From positions 1 to 7,956 of the forward strand of contig JAGWXJ010000085.1 in the NCBI GenBank assembly GCA_018969935.1: a DNA stretch of 7,956 nucleotides, in the 5' to 3' direction. The DNA is from Alphaproteobacteria bacterium. Its GTDB lineage: Bacteria; Pseudomonadota; Alphaproteobacteria; Micavibrionales; UBA1664. Made by a program: the position numbers and the translations under genes. Shown piece after piece: positions 1-7,057 of this stretch. The notes below the pieces were generated by a model that was given only the letters and a program-made list of their open reading frames with translations, was not told the origin of the DNA and did no database searches. How positions within the stretch are numbered: position 1 is the stretch's first letter; each line of letters opens with the position of its first letter.

Positions 1-290
1 ACACCCCCAATGGCAACCGCACCAACAAACGTCGCAACCCGCCAGATATGTTTGGGCATAAGCATTGAACTCAAAAGCATGAGCATGACGGACGGCACGA
101 CAAACGCGATATGCCGCACCGTAAAGTGGGAAGCTTCATACCCGATGCGCGTAGCTACGGCAGGCCCTGCCGACATTACAAGGCCTGTGCCAATCAATGC
201 CAAAGTCAGCATGGCAACCAGCAGCGGGCGGTCCAGTGACCACCACCACCGGCTGAAAAAAGAACGATCCTCGATTGAAAGAAGCCTCAT
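1..290 (-). CDS. ftsW: FtsW, septal peptidoglycan glycosyltransferase (5' part only)
   Basis: FtsW is the SEDS-family inner-membrane glycosyltransferase that polymerises lipid II at the division septum together with FtsI. Only the first 96 codons lie in the window; the gene runs off the low-coordinate edge. Translation from the ATG at 288-290 begins MRLLSIEDRSFFSRWWWSLD and continues into RPLL. An N-terminal block with a Trp triplet followed by DRPLL is typical of alphaproteobacterial FtsW. Hydrophobic stretches at about residues 21-41 and 58-78 look like the first two membrane segments, and a third begins near residue 83. The start is chosen because it gives the expected short cytoplasmic N-terminus and has GGTGGA 9 nt upstream. 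The gene follows murL-murD by 40 nt, the usual murD-ftsW order of dcw clusters. RodA, the elongation paralogue, is less likely because of the context and the N-terminus. Confidence 0.9.
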   Translation of the reverse strand, partial: MRLLSIEDRSFFSRWWWSLDRPLLVAMLTLALIGTGLVMSAGPAVATRIGYEASHFTVRHIAFVVPSVMLMLLSSMLMPKHIWRVATFVGAVAIGG

Positions 291-299
291 ACCCCTGAT

Positions 300-305
300 T
301 CCACC
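300..305 (-). promoter_or_regulatory. Probable ribosome binding site of ftsW
   Basis: GGTGGA on the minus strand lies 9 nt before the ftsW ATG. A closer purine-rich run, CAGGGG (292-297), is only 1 nt from the start codon and too near to serve well. The first two bases of GGTGGA are paired in the adjacent hairpin. Confidence 0.45.
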
Positions 306-323
306 AGATTTGCGGGAATCTGG
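304..323 (-). other. Perfect 7-bp hairpin in the murL-murD/ftsW spacer
   Basis: On the transcribed strand the arms CCAGATT and AATCTGG are exact reverse complements and enclose the 6-nt loop CCCGCA. The hairpin begins 7 nt after the murL-murD stop codon. It is not followed by a run of T, so it is unlikely to be a rho-independent terminator. Its last two bases are the first two of GGTGGA, the best ribosome binding site candidate for ftsW. It could modulate ftsW initiation or protect or process the mRNA; this role is inference. Confidence 0.55.
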
Positions 324-330
324 CTAGGCT

Positions 331-2829
331 TTAGAAGCCCGCAGCCTCTGCAAATTTGTGCCCGCGCTCCACGTAATCCTTGAAGAGCCCGAAGCTGGGC
401 GCCGCAGGTGAAAGCAGCAAAACGCCGCCCTTTGGCGTCTTGGCCATGCCTTCGCGCACGACTTCATCAATTGTGTCCGCGGCGCTGGCATTCGCGTACC
501 CCTTGGCCCTGAGGCCGTCCAGTATCCGCTGGCCGCTAGGCCCAAGGCCAATAACCGCATTGATATTGCGGGATACCACGTATTCAACCAGCGGCTGGTA
601 ATCGATGCCGCGGTCAAACCCGCCGGCAATCAGCGTCACGGGCTTGCCAGCATACACTTCCATGGCTGCAATGGCAGCCTGCGGTGTTGTGGCAATCGAG
701 TCATCGACAAACAGGATACCGTCCTTCTCGCCCAGTTCCTGCTGGCGGTGCGGCAGCCCTTTAAAATCGGCCATGGCCGCAAGTGCCTTCGCGGTATCAA
801 GCCCCAATGCCTTCACGATGGTCAGCACCATGCCAACGTTGGCAAGGTTATGCGGGCGGGCAAGGTATTCATTGGGTGCGGTCACGGCGTTTGCGCATAC
901 AAAAAACCCGTGCGGCAAGTCATTATAAACGCTTGCAACCTGGGGATGGACAATCTTGATATCCGCATGCTCGAGCAGGTTAAGTTTGTCGCGGTAATAG
1001 GTTTGAAGGTCGCCGTGCCAGTTTAGGTGCTCGGGGTACAAAGATGTCACCGCCGCGATATCCGCCACGCCCTGAAAATTGGCTGTCTGGTAGCTCGACA
1101 TTTCCAAGACAAGATAATCAACATCCTCGGGCGCCTCGGTCACCGGCACACCAATATTGCCAAGCACTGCCACGCGGCAACCCATGGCCTTCAGTACATG
1201 ACCGAGCAGCGCCGATGTCGTACTTTTACCCTTGGTGCCCGTAACGCAAATCGTTTTGGCTTTCGGGCGCGTGGGCCACCACAAATTCAAAAGCGACGTT
1301 ACTTGCACACCCCATTTTTGCGCGCGCACGATCAGCGGATGATAAAGGCTAACCCCGGGCGATTTAACAAGCACATCGGCGGCCAGCACCACTTCTGTCC
1401 TATGGTCGTAATCGGTAATGACCGCAGGGTCATCGGACTCCGTTTCATCAACAAATGTGATGGTATGGGGCTTGTACTTGTCCTTCACAAAGGCACCTGC
1501 CGCGCGCCCTTCCTTGCCCGTTCCCCAGATAACGACATCAACGGATTTCAGAGCACCCAGATATTCCAGCGGTATGGCGTGCGGGCGTAAAAACTCAAAC
1601 AACATCTTGAAATCACCCGATGTTCTCGCACCAAGCGCTTTGACAACGGCGGTGTCCTTCCAAGTCTCGCGTTTGGAAAGTTCATGCATCACCGCAGCGC
1701 TTTCACCTACCTCCCCCACACACTCGAAAGGCTTGATGGCCGATAAGCCGCACAACTCGGCAAAGCCTTCTGCCTGCGTGGCATCATCCAGCATGTTTTT
1801 ACCGAAATACGGGCTCGGGTCCATGAACGGTGAAAGCGCCAGAAACACAAAGCGGCACTTGGGGCAGTTGCAACACCAGCGCGTCCCGCGCTGCGCCACA
1901 TCCTGCTTGAACGCCGTATTACAGCTGCGGAATACCCCGTGGTATTTCTTATGCTCGGCAAAGCGGCGGGCTATCTCCACCTCGGTGCATGGCCGCAAAA
2001 ACGAGAAGTAACGTATTTCAGGCACCCGCTTGGCCAAATCCTGCTCGAAGGCAAAGGACTTGCTGTACTGGTGGTTGATTTCAAGTTCGCCCATCATGGC
2101 ATTGGGCGCGCTGGCCGAATGCTCGTTGGACATCACGACCGCATCAAACCCGTAAAGCACCGCACTGGCTATCGCGATGCAACTCAATATGGCCGTGATA
2201 GGCACATGCCCGTTGTAAACGCCTGTCTTGTTGAGCTCGATAAGTGCTGGCGATATAACGCGCGATACATAAATATGCGGCAAGCCCGATACCTGTATGC
2301 AATCGGCAATCGGCTGCGCAGGCCCAGCAGGCCCGCCCAGCGCAAAACACGTAACGTCAAAACCCGCCTTTTTAAGCGCCTCGACTGTGACAACCGAATC
2401 CTTGCCCCCGCCAACAGGCACCAAAGCACGCTTACTTGGCGCGGCTGCATCACGCGCGGCTGCGGGGCTCGCCACACTCTGTGCCTCGAAATGGATGCGC
2501 CCGCGCAAATCAAGCCCGTTGCGGTACGCGAATTCGCCAAGGCCGCTGGTATACACCTGCTCCATCCACCGCGCGGTATCAACATCAAGCGCGAAAGCCT
2601 TGCAAACCAGTTTCTCGGGCACATACGCCTTGTAGTAACTAACACCCGCCAATAAAAACAGAAGCCTGAAAACGCGGTCCAGCAGCGCACCGTCATGCGT
2701 GGCAAAAGGCGGCTTGAAGGTAAGGGTTTCTTCAAATTGCAGGCCGTTGTCGTAGCCATAAGCAAGGCGCAAAACACCTGTCGCCGCATCAAAACGGTAG
2801 CTATCGAAAATAAAGGTTTGTGGCTGCAT
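331..2829 (-). CDS. MurL-MurD fusion: UDP-MurNAc-L-Ala glutamate ligase with N-terminal glutamate epimerase domain
   Basis: This 832-residue cytoplasmic protein stands in the murD position but is nearly twice the usual MurD length (about 440). Residues 1 to ~395 resemble MurL, the ATP-dependent epimerase acting on the terminal Glu of UDP-MurNAc-L-Ala-L-Glu. Visible are a PP-loop-like VPVGGGKDS (137-145), SNEHSAS (234-240) and a Cys-rich patch WCCNCPKC (318-325) with C303 upstream. Residues ~428-832 are a complete Mur ligase: Rossmann-like GTGKEG (436-441), ATP-binding GTKGKST (531-537), LGNIG (556-560), LEMSSYQ (575-581), probable carbamylated K615, GLPHR (691-695), and SPAAPSF with a following ERG (807-823). 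The start ATG overlaps the mraY stop (TAATG) and has no good ribosome binding site, so translation is probably coupled to mraY. I infer that it adds L-Glu and then epimerises it (MurD2 plus MurL). The ligase assignment is firm; the MurL assignment rests on recognition of the family and its motifs. Confidence 0.88.
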   Translation of the reverse strand: MQPQTFIFDSYRFDAATGVLRLAYGYDNGLQFEETLTFKPPFATHDGALLDRVFRLLFLLAGVSYYKAYVPEKLVCKAFALDVDTARWMEQVYTSGLGEFAYRNGLDLRGRIHFEAQSVASPAAARDAAAPSKRALVPVGGGKDSVVTVEALKKAGFDVTCFALGGPAGPAQPIADCIQVSGLPHIYVSRVISPALIELNKTGVYNGHVPITAILSCIAIASAVLYGFDAVVMSNEHSASAPNAMMGELEINHQYSKSFAFEQDLAKRVPEIRYFSFLRPCTEVEIARRFAEHKKYHGVFRSCNTAFKQDVAQRGTRWCCNCPKCRFVFLALSPFMDPSPYFGKNMLDDATQAEGFAELCGLSAIKPFECVGEVGESAAVMHELSKRETWKDTAVVKALGARTSGDFKMLFEFLRPHAIPLEYLGALKSVDVVIWGTGKEGRAAGAFVKDKYKPHTITFVDETESDDPAVITDYDHRTEVVLAADVLVKSPGVSLYHPLIVRAQKWGVQVTSLLNLWWPTRPKAKTICVTGTKGKSTTSALLGHVLKAMGCRVAVLGNIGVPVTEAPEDVDYLVLEMSSYQTANFQGVADIAAVTSLYPEHLNWHGDLQTYYRDKLNLLEHADIKIVHPQVASVYNDLPHGFFVCANAVTAPNEYLARPHNLANVGMVLTIVKALGLDTAKALAAMADFKGLPHRQQELGEKDGILFVDDSIATTPQAAIAAMEVYAGKPVTLIAGGFDRGIDYQPLVEYVVSRNINAVIGLGPSGQRILDGLRAKGYANASAADTIDEVVREGMAKTPKGGVLLLSPAAPSFGLFKDYVERGHKFAEAAGF
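334..1548 (-). other. murD: MurD-type Mur ligase domain of the fusion
   Basis: Residues ~428-832 form the three-domain Mur ligase: UDP-substrate domain (~428-520), central ATPase (~525-690) and C-terminal amino-acid domain (~690-832). Compared with E. coli MurD from memory, NDSKATN is replaced by DDSIATT (709-715), so the K319 position is I712, and the K348 position in the GGDGKSADF segment is R740 in GGFDRGIDY (736-744). These changes are near the D-Glu site, which fits an L-Glu-adding MurD2-type ligase. If the specificity were still for D-Glu, the fused epimerase domain would have no obvious purpose. Confidence 0.8.
1645..2829 (-). other. MurL-like epimerase domain of the fusion
   Basis: This region covers residues 1 to ~395. 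The GGGKDS loop (140-145) resembles the SGGxDS pyrophosphate loop of PP-loop ATP pyrophosphatases, which fits the known ATP requirement of MurL, thought to activate the glutamate carboxylate before epimerisation. Cysteines C303, C319, C320, C322 and C325 form a cluster that could bind a metal or be catalytic. Nothing here looks like glutamate racemase MurI: I see no paired catalytic-Cys motifs of that family. The boundary at ~395 is estimated from where the linker to the ligase domain begins. Confidence 0.72.
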
Positions 2830-3914
2830 TACCGCAGTTTTAGCGTTGAAAGCCCTACAAGCGCAAGAACGACCGCAATAATCCAGAATCGGATGACAAT
2901 CGTGGGCTCCGACCAGCCAAGTTTTTCAAAGTGGTGGTGCAATGGCGCCATCAAAAACACCCGTTTTCCGGTCATTTTGAAGTACGCCACCTGTATCATC
3001 ACCGATACGGTTTCCATGACAAACAGGCCCCCGATAATGGCCAGTACCAGTTCATGTTTGGTAATCACGGCCATGGTGCCAAGCACCCCGCCAAGCGCAA
3101 GGGAACCCGTATCGCCCATAAAAACCATCGCAGGCGGTGCGTTATACCACAAAAAGCCCATCGCCCCGCCAATCAGCGCGCCGCAAAGCACGGCCAGCTC
3201 GCCGCTACCCGGCACATAATGGATTTGCAGGTAATCGGCATATATGGCGTTACCAACCACGTAGGAGATAAGCCCGAAGCAGGCCGCAGCAATCGCCACG
3301 GGCACAATGGCAAGGCCATCAAGCCCGTCCGTCAGGTTCACGGCATTCGAGGCCCCCGTAATCACCAACACGGCAAAAGGTATGAACAAGAACCCGAGGT
3401 CAAGAAGCACGTTCTTGAAAAACGGTATGGCAACCGTGTCGTAAAGCCCGTCAGGCAGGCTGAAAACAATACCAACGGCCACCGCACCCGAAAGCACCAT
3501 CTGCGCCAGCATTTTCTTTTTGCCCGCAAGGCCAAGCACGCTTTTTTTGGTCAGCTTTTTATAATCGTCAACAAACCCGATAAGCCCGAAGCCGATCATC
3601 ACCGTCAGCGCATACCAGATATAATGGTTCGTGATATCCGCCCACAAAAGGGTGCTGAGCGTAACCGATATCAAAATCATGAGGCCCCCCATCGTGGGAG
3701 TACCTTTTTTCTTGAAATGGCTTTCAGGCCCGTCGGCACGGATAGGCTGGCCATCGGCATGCTTCTTTTTAAGCCAGCCAATCAGGTGCGGCCCCATGAA
3801 GAAGCAGATGACAAGCGCGGTCAGCGTAGCCCCGCCCGTCCGGAACGTAAGGTAGCGGAACAGGTTGAAAATCTGGGCATCCTCGGCCAGCGGCGCGAGC
3901 AGGTTATATAGCAT
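2829..3914 (-). CDS. mraY: MraY, phospho-MurNAc-pentapeptide transferase
   Basis: MraY transfers phospho-MurNAc-pentapeptide from the UDP precursor to undecaprenyl phosphate, giving lipid I at the inner membrane. At 361 residues it matches the family length (about 360). The family motifs are all present: GTPTMGG (71-77), FVDDYKK with the Asp pair (114-120), NLTDGLDGLA (193-202), MGDTGSLALGG (266-276) and the HHHFEKLGW block (326-334). About ten hydrophobic segments are spread along the protein, as expected for this integral membrane enzyme. The ATG at 3912-3914 lies inside the end of murE (11-nt overlap) and has a good GAGGAAG site 6 nt upstream, which supports this start. The stop codon shares one base with the murL-murD start. 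murF, usually directly upstream, is missing. Confidence 0.98.
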   Translation of the reverse strand: MLYNLLAPLAEDAQIFNLFRYLTFRTGGATLTALVICFFMGPHLIGWLKKKHADGQPIRADGPESHFKKKGTPTMGGLMILISVTLSTLLWADITNHYIWYALTVMIGFGLIGFVDDYKKLTKKSVLGLAGKKKMLAQMVLSGAVAVGIVFSLPDGLYDTVAIPFFKNVLLDLGFLFIPFAVLVITGASNAVNLTDGLDGLAIVPVAIAAACFGLISYVVGNAIYADYLQIHYVPGSGELAVLCGALIGGAMGFLWYNAPPAMVFMGDTGSLALGGVLGTMAVITKHELVLAIIGGLFVMETVSVMIQVAYFKMTGKRVFLMAPLHHHFEKLGWSEPTIVIRFWIIAVVLALVGLSTLKLR

Positions 3915-5322
3915 GGATGGCTTCCTCGGCTATCTTCACATCATCAAACGGGTGCACGGTATCGCCTACTATCTGGCCTTGCTCGTGCCCCTTGCCGGCT
4001 ATCACAAGCACATCACCGGCCTGAAGGGAAGACACGGCTTCAAAAATGGCGGTTTTCCTATCACCAATTACTTTGGCTGCGGGTGCACCGGCAGCCACTT
4101 CGGCCCTTATCAGTGCAGGGTCTTCGGTGCGCGGGTTGTCATCGGTGATAATCGCGACATCGGCTAGTTTAGCAGCAATACCGCCCATCACGGGGCGTTT
4201 GCTTTTATCGCGGTCCCCGCCACAACCAAACACGCAAAAAAGCCGCCCTTGCGTATGCGGGCGCAGGGCCTTCAAAACCGTTTCAAGGCCGTGCGGCGTG
4301 TGCGCGTAATCAACATACACCGCCGCCTTCTTGGGGTGGCCTGCCACAAGCTGCAAACGCCCGGGCACAACATTCAGCGCCTCAAGATGCGGATGCAGTG
4401 TTTCAAACGTTATGCCCATGCCCGATGCCATCACCAGCCCTGCCGCCACCAGCGCATTGATTCCCTGGAACAACCCGACAAGCGGAAGGTTGACCGTATA
4501 GGCCTTGCCATGCACCGACAATTCAAGGATTTGCCCGAATGGCGTCGGCGTCTGCTTTATGATTTTTATTTCAGGCGCCTCCTGCCCGATGCGTATAAGT
4601 GGCCGCTTGCCGTCCAGTGCTTTCGCAAGCTTGGCGCCGTAATCGTCATCAACATATACAACTGCTGTCGCACCTTCGGGCAACAGCGTCGTAAACAAAC
4701 GCTCCTTGCAAGCGTAATAGCTCTCCATCGTACCGTGGTAATCAAGATGGTCATGGGTAAGGTTCGTAAAACCCGCAGCGGCAAGGCGTACGCCGTCAAG
4801 GCGGCGCTGGTCCACCCCGATGCTCGATGCCTCCATGGCCAAATGCGTAATACCGGCAGCGGCAAGGTCCGCAAGCTCGGCATGCAGCGTAACAGGGTCT
4901 GGCGTCGTAAGCCCACCCGCCTTCATGGTGATGCGTGACTTGATACCCAGTGTCCCGAGCGATGCCGATGTATGCCCCAGCATATCCCAAAGCTGGGATA
5001 CGAATGTAACAGTCGATGTTTTACCGTTCGTACCCGTAACAGCGACAACGGTTTGCGGTTGTAACTTGTAAAAACCTGCTGCCAGCAACGCAAAACGCCT
5101 GCGCGCATCAACATCAGTGATTAGCACAGCGTTGCTGCCTTCAGGTAGCACCGTACCTTCGGCAGAAAGCACATGGCTTGCGCCATTCAAAAGCGCATCC
5201 TTTATAAAACCGGCCCCGTCTGCACGGCGCCCCGGCATGGCCGCAAACAGCCACCCGCGCCTGACCATGCGGCTATCCGCCGTAAGGCCCTTGATGCAGG
5301 AAAGGATATCGGCGTCGTTCAT
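3904..5322 (-). CDS. murE: MurE, UDP-MurNAc-tripeptide synthetase (meso-diaminopimelate-adding)
   Basis: MurE is the cytoplasmic ATP-dependent ligase that adds the third amino acid to UDP-MurNAc-L-Ala-D-Glu. The protein has 472 residues, close to the usual ~490. Motifs in order are: TADSR (14-18) of the N-terminal UDP-substrate domain, the ATP loop GTNGKTST (97-104), TTPDPVTLH (139-147), LTHDHLDYHG (188-197), probable carbamylated K206, VDYAHTPHGLE (337-347), GCGGDRD (366-372), DNPR (395-398) and AGKGHEQG (442-449). DNPR is the known signature of meso-diaminopimelate selectivity, so the peptidoglycan is probably DAP-type. The start ATG overlaps the ftsI stop (ATGA), and no convincing ribosome binding site precedes it, so translation is probably coupled to ftsI. 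In this organism its substrate would be supplied by the downstream MurL-MurD fusion. Confidence 0.97.
   Translation of the reverse strand: MNDADILSCIKGLTADSRMVRRGWLFAAMPGRRADGAGFIKDALLNGASHVLSAEGTVLPEGSNAVLITDVDARRRFALLAAGFYKLQPQTVVAVTGTNGKTSTVTFVSQLWDMLGHTSASLGTLGIKSRITMKAGGLTTPDPVTLHAELADLAAAGITHLAMEASSIGVDQRRLDGVRLAAAGFTNLTHDHLDYHGTMESYYACKERLFTTLLPEGATAVVYVDDDYGAKLAKALDGKRPLIRIGQEAPEIKIIKQTPTPFGQILELSVHGKAYTVNLPLVGLFQGINALVAAGLVMASGMGITFETLHPHLEALNVVPGRLQLVAGHPKKAAVYVDYAHTPHGLETVLKALRPHTQGRLFCVFGCGGDRDKSKRPVMGGIAAKLADVAIITDDNPRTEDPALIRAEVAAGAPAAKVIGDRKTAIFEAVSSLQAGDVLVIAGKGHEQGQIVGDTVHPFDDVKIAEEAIHAI
3921..3927 (-). promoter_or_regulatory. Ribosome binding site of mraY, within murE
   Basis: GAGGAAG on the minus strand sits 6 nt before the mraY ATG, inside the last codons of murE. 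It decides the mraY start and shows that mraY can initiate on its own even though it overlaps murE. Confidence 0.7.
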
Positions 5323-7049
5323 TGCTTAAAGGAAGCCAGATGTGCTTTTTCTTTCATCTCGATCGGCATGTAATGTGCCATCTCTTCTTCGATGGCAGCA
5401 TCATGCGAACCATCAGCTACCGGCATGTTTTCAATGGTCATCATGGAACGCACGACGGACGCAACGGCAGGCGCAGCCACCCAGCCCGCTGTCGCATAAC
5501 CATAGCTTTCCTTGGTACCGTGCGGTTCATCCACCGATACCAAAATTGCATAGCGCGGATTATCAGCAGGGAAAGTGCCGACAAACGATGAAACCAGCTG
5601 GTCTTCAACATAACGCCCGTTCAATATTTTCTCGGATGTGCCTGTCTTGCCTGCAACCATCGCGCCCTTCACGTTGGCGTTTTCGCCCGTGCCATGCGTT
5701 ACAACAAGGCGCAGCAGGCGGCGCATGCGGTCCGAGGTATCTTCCGACACAACGCGCGGGCGCATCTCGTCATGCTCGCCTTTCAAGATATGCAGGGCAG
5801 GCAATACGCCGCCATTCACGATACCTGAAAATGCGCGCACAAGGTGCAACGGCGTAACCGAAATGCCGTGCCCATAGCTGACAGTCACGGTATTGATATC
5901 ACGCCACGGGTTTGGCACCAGCGGGCTTGCACGCTCCGAAAGCGCAATCGGCACAGGCTTGTCAAAACCAAGATCGGAATAAAAGCTTTTAAGTACAGTC
6001 GTACCCACCTTCTCACCCATCAGTGCAGTCCCGATATTGGAGGAGTGCATGAAAATCTCGGGGATAGTCAGGATGGCGTTTTTGGCGTGATAGTCGTTGA
6101 TGGTGAAGTTGCCGCGACGCAAAGGCTTGCTGGCATCAAACGTATTCGAGAATTGTCCGCCCAGCTTATCCAGATAAGCCGCCGTCGAGAATGTCTTGAA
6201 AGTCGAACCCATCTCGTAAACGCCCAAGGCAAAGCGGTTGAATTTCTGGTCATCCGTTGCGGCATTCACATCCTGCGGGTTGAAATCGGGCAAGGATACA
6301 GCGGCAATCAGTTCGCCCGTTTGTACATCCACAATCGCGCCCGCAGCACCTTTGGCCGTAAACTTTGCCATGGCCGTAGCCATCGCGCGGCGCAGCGCAT
6401 GCTGATAGCGCACGTCGATAGAAAGTTGCAGTGGCTTCGAGCTATCTTTCAGCTGCTTTTCAAAACTGCGTTCGACACCGGCAAAACCTTGCCCGTCAAC
6501 GCCCGTATAGCCCACGATGTGCGAAGTCAGGTTCTCTTGCGGATAAAAACGCTTGCTCTCGAAACGGAAGTCGAGGCCGGGGTGCCCAAGCGCATTCACG
6601 GCTTCCATATCCTTGGGTGATACGCCGCGCTCAAGCCACACGAAGCGGCCCTTGCCACTAAGCTTTTGCGCAACCTGCGCTTCATCCATATCGGGGAAAA
6701 TGGCTTTGAGGTCCGAAGCCACGGCAGTTGCATCCGTAATCAGCTTGGGGTCCGCAAAAAGCGAGATTGTCTGGAGTGTTGTCGCAAGCAGTACGCCGTT
6801 GCGGTCAACGATATCCGCGCGGCCAGCGGCCATCGCGGCGGCATTCTGGTCGGCCATGGCCGTTTCAAAGCGCGGCTCGCCGCCTTCCTGCAATACACAA
6901 AGGTAACCCGCCCGCGCCGTAAGCGACGCAAACACGAACATGAACATGACACCCATGAAGACGAGGCGGCCACGTGCCGTTTCAACAGCCGAGCCCCGCG
7001 CCCCCACCAGCATTGTTGCAGTACCTTTGATGGTATTGACTATTCTCAT
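5319..7049 (-). CDS. ftsI: FtsI (PBP3), septal peptidoglycan transpeptidase
   Basis: This is a class B penicillin-binding protein that crosslinks septal peptidoglycan in complex with FtsW, under control of FtsQLB. At 576 residues it is close to E. coli FtsI (588). A short cytoplasmic N-terminus precedes one membrane segment (about 29-48). The pedestal domain begins with RADIVDRNGVLLAT (77-90). The transpeptidase domain carries all three active-site motifs: S282-T-F-K285, S336-S-N338 and K468-T-G-T-S472. Position directly after ftsL and before murE separates it from the elongation PBP2, as does the overall form. The ATG at 7047-7049 is 6 nt after the ftsL stop, with AAGGAA overlapping that stop. 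The stop overlaps the murE start by ATGA. Confidence 0.97.
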   Translation of the reverse strand: MRIVNTIKGTATMLVGARGSAVETARGRLVFMGVMFMFVFASLTARAGYLCVLQEGGEPRFETAMADQNAAAMAAGRADIVDRNGVLLATTLQTISLFADPKLITDATAVASDLKAIFPDMDEAQVAQKLSGKGRFVWLERGVSPKDMEAVNALGHPGLDFRFESKRFYPQENLTSHIVGYTGVDGQGFAGVERSFEKQLKDSSKPLQLSIDVRYQHALRRAMATAMAKFTAKGAAGAIVDVQTGELIAAVSLPDFNPQDVNAATDDQKFNRFALGVYEMGSTFKTFSTAAYLDKLGGQFSNTFDASKPLRRGNFTINDYHAKNAILTIPEIFMHSSNIGTALMGEKVGTTVLKSFYSDLGFDKPVPIALSERASPLVPNPWRDINTVTVSYGHGISVTPLHLVRAFSGIVNGGVLPALHILKGEHDEMRPRVVSEDTSDRMRRLLRLVVTHGTGENANVKGAMVAGKTGTSEKILNGRYVEDQLVSSFVGTFPADNPRYAILVSVDEPHGTKESYGYATAGWVAAPAVASVVRSMMTIENMPVADGSHDAAIEEEMAHYMPIEMKEKAHLASFKQ

Positions 7050-7051
7050 TC

Positions 7052-7057
7052 TTCCTT
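7052..7057 (-). promoter_or_regulatory. Ribosome binding site of ftsI
   Basis: AAGGAA on the minus strand overlaps the TAA stop of ftsL and lies just before the ftsI ATG. Spacing is short (about 4 nt from the AGG core), but it is the only candidate and supports the chosen start. Confidence 0.5.

Noticed and set aside
304..323. Hairpin considered as a rho-independent terminator of the murL-murD end
   Set aside because: The stem is only 7 bp and not GC-rich, no T-run follows on the transcribed strand, and ftsW starts 14 nt later in the same direction.
10..327. A 105-codon plus-strand frame over the start of ftsW
   Set aside because: The minus strand here reads as a clear FtsW N-terminus with membrane segments, and the plus-strand product looks like nothing known to me.
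1645..2829. N-terminal half of the fusion considered as an assembly chimera or a PP-loop tRNA/queuosine enzyme
   Set aside because: The frame runs without a break into the ligase, the upstream junction with mraY is a clean TAATG overlap, and a glutamate epimerase makes sense next to MurD. A QueC-like role would not explain the fusion or context.
2931..3911. A 326-codon open frame on the plus strand opposite nearly all of mraY
   Set aside because: The translation is rich in His, Arg, Gln and Lys with no family features, and mraY on the other strand has every conserved motif. The open frame follows from codon usage in mraY.
5844..6620. A 258-codon plus-strand frame opposite ftsI
   Set aside because: It has no recognisable domain and lies wholly within ftsI, whose transpeptidase motifs are intact.
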